A DNA stretch of 8,336 bases, taken from assembly GCA_038239485.1 (NCBI GenBank), contig JBBSET010000089.1:1-8336 (forward strand). The letters are read 5' to 3'. This document shows, piece after piece, positions 5,631-8,336 of the stretch. This DNA is from DASQEH01 sp038239485. GTDB taxonomy: Bacteria; Actinomycetota; Actinomycetes; Propionibacteriales; Nocardioidaceae. The notes beneath the pieces were generated by a model. That model saw only the letters and a program-made list of their open reading frames with translations. It was not told where the DNA came from and did no database searches. A program made the position numbers and the translations under genes. Within the stretch, counting starts at the first letter, position 1. Every line of letters starts with the position of its first letter.

Positions 5631-7576
5631 GCGCGGCGGTCGCCCGTGCCGCGATCAGCACCGACCACGTCTGGTTCACCGCCTATGTGGACCATTGCGA
5701 CCGGCTCGGTTGCAGCGACCGGTTCACTGCGGGACTGGCCCGACTCCGCGCAGCCCGGACCTTCCTCGCCGCCCACCCAGACCCACAGGTCTGGATGAGC
5801 CGGCCTACCCCGGACCGGATGTCCGAGCTGAAACGCACCGGCGCGTGGCCGCTGGTGGTGTTCCTGATCGGCACCGGGCAGCTGCGGCTCGATCTGGAGC
5901 TGGCCGGCGCCAAGAATCTGACTGGACTCGGCGCCATCGTCGAAGCCACACACGCCGAAGACTTCGCCACCGCCCGGGCCGCGGGCCTGCGGCTGGGCTG
6001 GACCCGCGGCTGGGTCGACACCGTGCTGGGTGAATGTCTCGCGGTCCTGCTGGCTCGGCAGGGCGGCGCAGTTGCTGACCTCAGCCAGGACGTGGTGGCC
6101 GAGTTCGACGAGCAGCTGGGCCACACGATGCAGCTGTCGCGGTCCTCGCTACGTGCCTACCGTGCGAGGCTGGCCAGCCTGCGGCAGCTGTTGTTCGAGG
6201 TTGGCGTCCATGATCAGCCGCCACGGCGTCGTCCCTGGTCCCGGACCCTGGAGCAACGCTTCTCCGAGGTGGCCATAGCCGATCCGATCCGCGCCGTCCT
6301 GCTGCGGTACGTGCAGACCCGCGCTAGCGTGCTGCGTCCCCGGTCGATGGAGTCCCTAGTCAACGACTTGTTGCCGTTCGCCGAGTTCCTCGCCGTGCAC
6401 CACCCGCAGGTGACCACACTGCGATACCTGCAACGCAGCCAGGTCGAGGGATTCTTGGTCTGGAACCGGACCCGGCCCTGGCGGGGTCGTAAGGCACGAC
6501 CACAACCGATCTCAGCCGCGGTCGCCCAGTCCGCCGTGCTCAGCCTGCGCAATTTGCTCGAGGACATCGCCCTTTGGGGATGGGCCGAGGCACCCGCCGG
6601 TCGGTTAGTGTTCGCCGCCGACATACCGAAACTCGACCGGGCACTGCCCCGCGCCCTGGCCCCAGACGTCGACGCCAGGCTGATGGCAGCCGTCGCCGAC
6701 CTGCCCGACCCCTTCTCTCGGACCGGCCTGCAGGTGCTGCGCGGCACCGGCCTACGGATCGGTGAGCTCCTCGACCTCGAGATCGACGCCGTTGTGGACT
6801 ACGGGCCCGCCGGGACCTGGCTACGGGTGCCGCTCGGGAAGCTCGCCACCGAACGGACCGTGCCCCTTGACGAGCCCACCCTCGCCGTCCTCGACCAGTG
6901 GGCGCACCGGCGAGGCTCCCATCGCCCGATCCCACACCCACGGACCGACCGACCCACCGACTTCGTGTTCACCGAGCACGGCCGCCGGCTCGGCGCCACC
7001 CGGCTCCGCAACGGGCTGCTGGCTGCCGCGTCGGCTGCCGGCCTGCACGATCTTGCCGGCCAACCGTTGACCGTCACTCCACATCAGCTGCGGCACACCT
7101 ACGCGACCGCGCTCGCGAACGCCGGCATGTCGCTGCAGGCGCTGATGGCGCTGCTCGGACACGTCACCCCCGAGATGACCATCCGCTACGCCACCCTCGC
7201 CTCGCCCACCCTGCGCGGCGCCTACGACGAGGCGATGGGCAAGATGCGACGCCAGCTCACCCTCACACCGGTGGGACGACCCATCGTGCCGGACAAGGTG
7301 TCCTGGCTCGCCAGCGAAATGCTCAAGACCCGGGTCGCGCACGGCTACTGCTCCCGCCACGAATCCCAAGGCCCCTGTCCCTACGCCAACATCTGCGAGA
7401 CCTGCGACAACTACACCCCCGCCGTCGAGTTCGAGCCGACCCTCACCGACCAGCTCGCCGACATCCGAGCACTCCAGACCGACGCCGAACACCGCGGTTG
7501 GACCGGCGAAGAAGAACGACACCGCCACGTCGCCCAAGCCCTCGAGAAGCACCTCGACAACGTCCGGCGACGCTGA
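5627..7576 (+). CDS. Large tyrosine recombinase, TnpB-like, with C-terminal cysteine cluster
   Basis: This is an intact 649-residue protein starting at a GTG inside the stop of the preceding recombinase. An N-terminal part of about 200 residues is not recognisable. A core-binding region follows at about 220-325 (RSMESLVNDLLPFAEFLAVHHP), then the catalytic domain at 345-530. Its residues are complete: Arg377 (GTGLRIGELLDL), Lys405 (LGKLATERTVPL), His486 and Arg489 (TPHQLRHTYATAL), His512 (GHVTPEMT) and nucleophile Tyr521 (IRYATL). After it, Cys575, His578, Cys584, Cys590 and Cys593 (CSRHESQGPCPYANICETC) form a likely zinc-binding module, followed by a charged helical tail (608-649). Size, order and this module match TnpB of Tn554-like elements. 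In Tn554, TnpA and TnpB are both needed for site-specific transposition, so the partner's frameshift probably disables or weakens this copy. The gene ends 31 bp before the element's terminal repeat. Confidence 0.88.
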   Translation: MSAAVARAAISTDHVWFTAYVDHCDRLGCSDRFTAGLARLRAARTFLAAHPDPQVWMSRPTPDRMSELKRTGAWPLVVFLIGTGQLRLDLELAGAKNLTGLGAIVEATHAEDFATARAAGLRLGWTRGWVDTVLGECLAVLLARQGGAVADLSQDVVAEFDEQLGHTMQLSRSSLRAYRARLASLRQLLFEVGVHDQPPRRRPWSRTLEQRFSEVAIADPIRAVLLRYVQTRASVLRPRSMESLVNDLLPFAEFLAVHHPQVTTLRYLQRSQVEGFLVWNRTRPWRGRKARPQPISAAVAQSAVLSLRNLLEDIALWGWAEAPAGRLVFAADIPKLDRALPRALAPDVDARLMAAVADLPDPFSRTGLQVLRGTGLRIGELLDLEIDAVVDYGPAGTWLRVPLGKLATERTVPLDEPTLAVLDQWAHRRGSHRPIPHPRTDRPTDFVFTEHGRRLGATRLRNGLLAAASAAGLHDLAGQPLTVTPHQLRHTYATALANAGMSLQALMALLGHVTPEMTIRYATLASPTLRGAYDEAMGKMRRQLTLTPVGRPIVPDKVSWLASEMLKTRVAHGYCSRHESQGPCPYANICETCDNYTPAVEFEPTLTDQLADIRALQTDAEHRGWTGEEERHRHVAQALEKHLDNVRRR

Positions 7577-7607
7577 CCGCCACGACGCAACCTGCTTGAC
7601 CCGAACA

Positions 7608-7621
7608 CGAGGGCCGGATAA
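7608..7621 (-). repeat. Right inverted repeat of the Tn554-like element
   Basis: CGAGGGCCGGATAA is the inverted partner of 4479-4492 with one mismatch. It touches the IS256 coding sequence directly at 7622, whereas on the left six non-matching bases (TATCTG, 4473-4478) separate repeat and target, so the two junctions are asymmetric. Confidence 0.7.
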
Positions 7622-7839
7622 TCGAGCGGGTCAACAAGGAGATCAAGCGCCGCAGCCGCGTCGTAGGCATCTTTCCCAACCCTGCCGCCGTGATCAGGCT
7701 CGTCGGGGCAGTCCTCATCGACATGCACGACGAATGGATCGCCGGCGACCGCCGCTACCTCTCAGAAGGATCCATGGCCAAGCTCTACCAGACCAGCAAT
7801 ACTGAACCCGTCGCCGCCATCGAGAGCAGCGACACGTAG
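7622..7839 (+). pseudogene. IS256-family DDE transposase, 3' part with the catalytic Glu
   Basis: This is the continuation of the gene broken at 4472. TC (7622-7623) completes the leucine codon, and GAG at 7624-7626 encodes the predicted catalytic Glu342 of the DDE triad in the family motif NPLERVNKEIKRR. It continues IFPNPAAVIRLVGAVLID and MHDEWIAGDRRYLS and ends ...IESSDT at a TAG (7837-7839). These are the usual C-terminal blocks of actinobacterial IS256 transposases. Joined to the 5' part the reconstructed protein has 412 residues, a normal length. It has no start signal of its own and is presumably untranslated. Confidence 0.92.
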
Positions 7840-7852
7840 GCACCGAGGATCA

Positions 7853-7893
7853 CCTCAAAGCCCACCACCCCACGGGGCTCTATCGACCCGGGT
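7853..7893 (-). repeat. Right terminal inverted repeat of the IS256-family element
   Basis: Read on the minus strand it starts ACCCGGGTCGATAGAG and reaches GTGGTGGGCTTTGAGG, pairing with 3326-3365. It begins 13 bp after the transposase stop, as expected for a compact IS. Confidence 0.7.
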
Positions 7894-7940
7894 CACCTGC
7901 CCAGCTGTCATCGCCGTACGGGGAACGACGAGCGGCACCA

Positions 7941-8108
7941 TCATGAATTGGCGCGGCCAGCTGGGCGTGTGCCATAGGCGGATCTCCCGCCGGGCTGACG
8001 CCGACCCGTGAAGCGATCGGCATCGGTCATGAACTCACCGGCCTGCCATGCGGCCCAGAACGGCTGAATCAAATCGGCCACCAGCTGGTTAGAGAAACGG
8101 ACTGTCAT
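7941..8108 (-). pseudogene. N-terminal remnant of a transposase (possibly IS30-like)
   Basis: A minus-strand ATG at 8108 is preceded by GAGGGTG at good spacing and encodes MTVRFSNQLVADLIQPFWAAWQAGEFMTDAD. An RFSxxLV...FWxAxxxGEFxTDAA opening is what I remember from N-termini of actinobacterial IS30-type transposases. After about 31 codons the peptide becomes Arg/Gly-rich and stops at 55 codons. In another frame the sequence reads IASRVGVSPAG, which looks like the following helix-turn-helix, so a frameshift around 8015 is plausible. Even then only the first fraction of a 350-400 residue transposase could be present. It is a dead fragment lying between two IS256 copies; the family assignment is from memory and tentative. 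Confidence 0.4.
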
Positions 8109-8196
8109 CGGCACCCTCAATCTTGGGGTGTTGCGACGACCGCAAGAACCCAAGGATCGGCTTGCGGCGCAACCAAGCCGTCGTGGTGGCGATGCC

Positions 8197-8336
8197 GGGA
8201 CTGTGCCGTAAACGGTGTTTTTGGCCTAACGCGCTGAGCGGGAGTTCGGCGGGGAAGGTGCCGTGATGACGACACTGGATGCTGTGAGTTCGAAGAAGAA
8301 GCCTGATCCGTCTGCGGAGGAGACTGCCGCTAAGGA
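8197..8336 (+). mobile_element. Left end of a second IS256-family element (runs off the window)
   Basis: GGGACTGTGCCGTAAACGGTGTTTTT starts at 8197; only its first bases are quoted as a motif: GGGACTGTGCCGTAAACGG. It contains the palindrome CCGT-AA-ACGG and lies 66 bp before a transposase start, as IS256-type left ends do. The opposite end is outside the window, so the boundary is tentative. It differs from the left end of the copy at 3326, so it is a different IS, not a second copy of the same one. Confidence 0.4.
8263..8336 (+). CDS. Start of a second IS256-family transposase (partial at right edge)
   Basis: GGGGAAGG at 8251-8258 precedes GTG 8263 and ATG 8266. The ATG, with 7-base spacing, is the better start and GTG the alternative. 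About 24 codons are visible, MTTLDAVSSKKKPDPSAEET followed by AAK. A short Lys/Ser-rich lead ending in PSxEExAAKE is the way a large subgroup of actinobacterial IS256 transposases begins, before the helical region RLAREQGLSLTGPDGLL. The catalytic domain is outside the window, so the call rests on the N-terminus and the end-like sequence upstream. Confidence 0.5.
   Translation, partial: MMTTLDAVSSKKKPDPSAEETAAK

Larger units (their letters stand above)
4473..7621 (+). mobile_element. Tn554-like element with two tyrosine recombinases
   Basis: The boundaries come from two independent signs. The flanking IS256 gene rejoins without loss or gain (4472 to 7622), restoring TNPLERVNKEIKRR. Inside the ends, TTAACCGGCCCTCG (4479-4492) faces its inverted copy (7608-7621). 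The cargo is only two overlapping recombinase genes, whose sizes (about 351 and 649 aa), order and 4-base overlap fit TnpA and TnpB of Tn554 (361 and 630 aa). No third gene tnpC and no resistance cargo is present. The coordinates are ambiguous by one base, because T is found at both junctions. Alternatives are a solitary remnant of a larger Tn554-like transposon or an unnamed compact family; RIT elements are less likely because they carry three recombinases. Confidence 0.75.
3326..7893 (+). mobile_element. IS256-family insertion sequence interrupted by a Tn554-like element
   Basis: The element is bounded by imperfect inverted repeats of about 40 bp (3326-3365 and 7853-7893) and contains one transposase gene in two pieces (3453-4472 and 7622-7839). 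Without the 3,149-bp insert the IS is about 1.42 kb, normal for IS256 members. CACCTGC occurs directly outside the right end (7894-7900) and 3 bp outside the left end (3316-3322). This may be the trace of a target duplication, but the offset and 7-bp length are irregular for a family that usually makes 8-9 bp. The IS cannot move itself: the transposase is both frameshifted and split. Confidence 0.85.

Noticed and set aside
6821..7552. Minus-strand open frame of 243 codons opposite the large recombinase
   Set aside because: The plus strand carries the full catalytic set of a tyrosine recombinase; the antisense frame is Gly/Val-rich with no motif.
4473..7621. RIT element (recombinase in trio)
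   Set aside because: Only two recombinase genes exist, the second is far longer than RIT members, and its cysteine module fits Tn554 TnpB better.
1..8336. CRISPR arrays, tRNA or rRNA genes, toxin-antitoxin pairs
   Set aside because: No regularly spaced repeats, no cloverleaf with a CCA-end-like arm, no rRNA sequence and no recognisable toxin or antitoxin motif were found on either strand.

Overview
The base composition is strongly GC-rich. Codons favour G or C at third positions, GTG starts are used, and several protein families are typical of high-GC Actinobacteria. The window therefore most likely comes from an actinomycete such as a Pseudonocardia, Rhodococcus or Mycolicibacterium relative; the genus cannot be fixed from the sequence. 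The density of insertion sequences and broken genes points to a plasmid or a chromosomal accessory region.

Left part (1-3325). After a leader containing two overlapping inverted repeats (166-203) comes a small cysteine-pair protein (272-619). A TetR-type repressor (709-1287, minus) is divergent from a short NAD(P)-binding SDR gene (1375-1689). The SDR gene has an intact beginning and end but has lost its middle in frame. Two near-identical palindromic boxes 32 bp apart in the divergent gap look like the repressor's operators. After about 400 bp with no convincing gene comes an intact zinc-independent MDR/quinone-oxidoreductase-type dehydrogenase (2095-3144). Together these suggest a small repressor-controlled redox or detoxification cluster that is partly decayed.

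Middle part (3326-7893). This is one IS256-family insertion sequence split by a second element. The IS has imperfect inverted ends of about 40 bp and a DDE transposase gene that begins at 3453. Directly before the codon of the predicted catalytic glutamate, the gene is interrupted by about 3.15 kb (4473-7621) and resumes at 7622-7839. The insert carries two overlapping tyrosine-recombinase genes, one of about 351 codons with a single-base frameshift and one of 649 codons intact, and it ends in 13/14-bp inverted repeats. Sizes, order and the C-terminal cysteine cluster match TnpA and TnpB of the Tn554 family, but no tnpC is present. Removing the insert restores the IS256 motif TNPLERVNKEIKRR exactly, and the rebuilt target is a quasi-palindrome centred on CTCGAG.

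Right part (7894-8336). A short minus-strand remnant of another transposase N-terminus, possibly IS30-like, is followed by the left end and first codons of a second IS256-family copy of a different subgroup, which runs off the window. At least four mobile elements or remnants thus lie in about 5 kb. The most notable feature is the nested two-recombinase element sitting precisely in the catalytic motif of another transposon.
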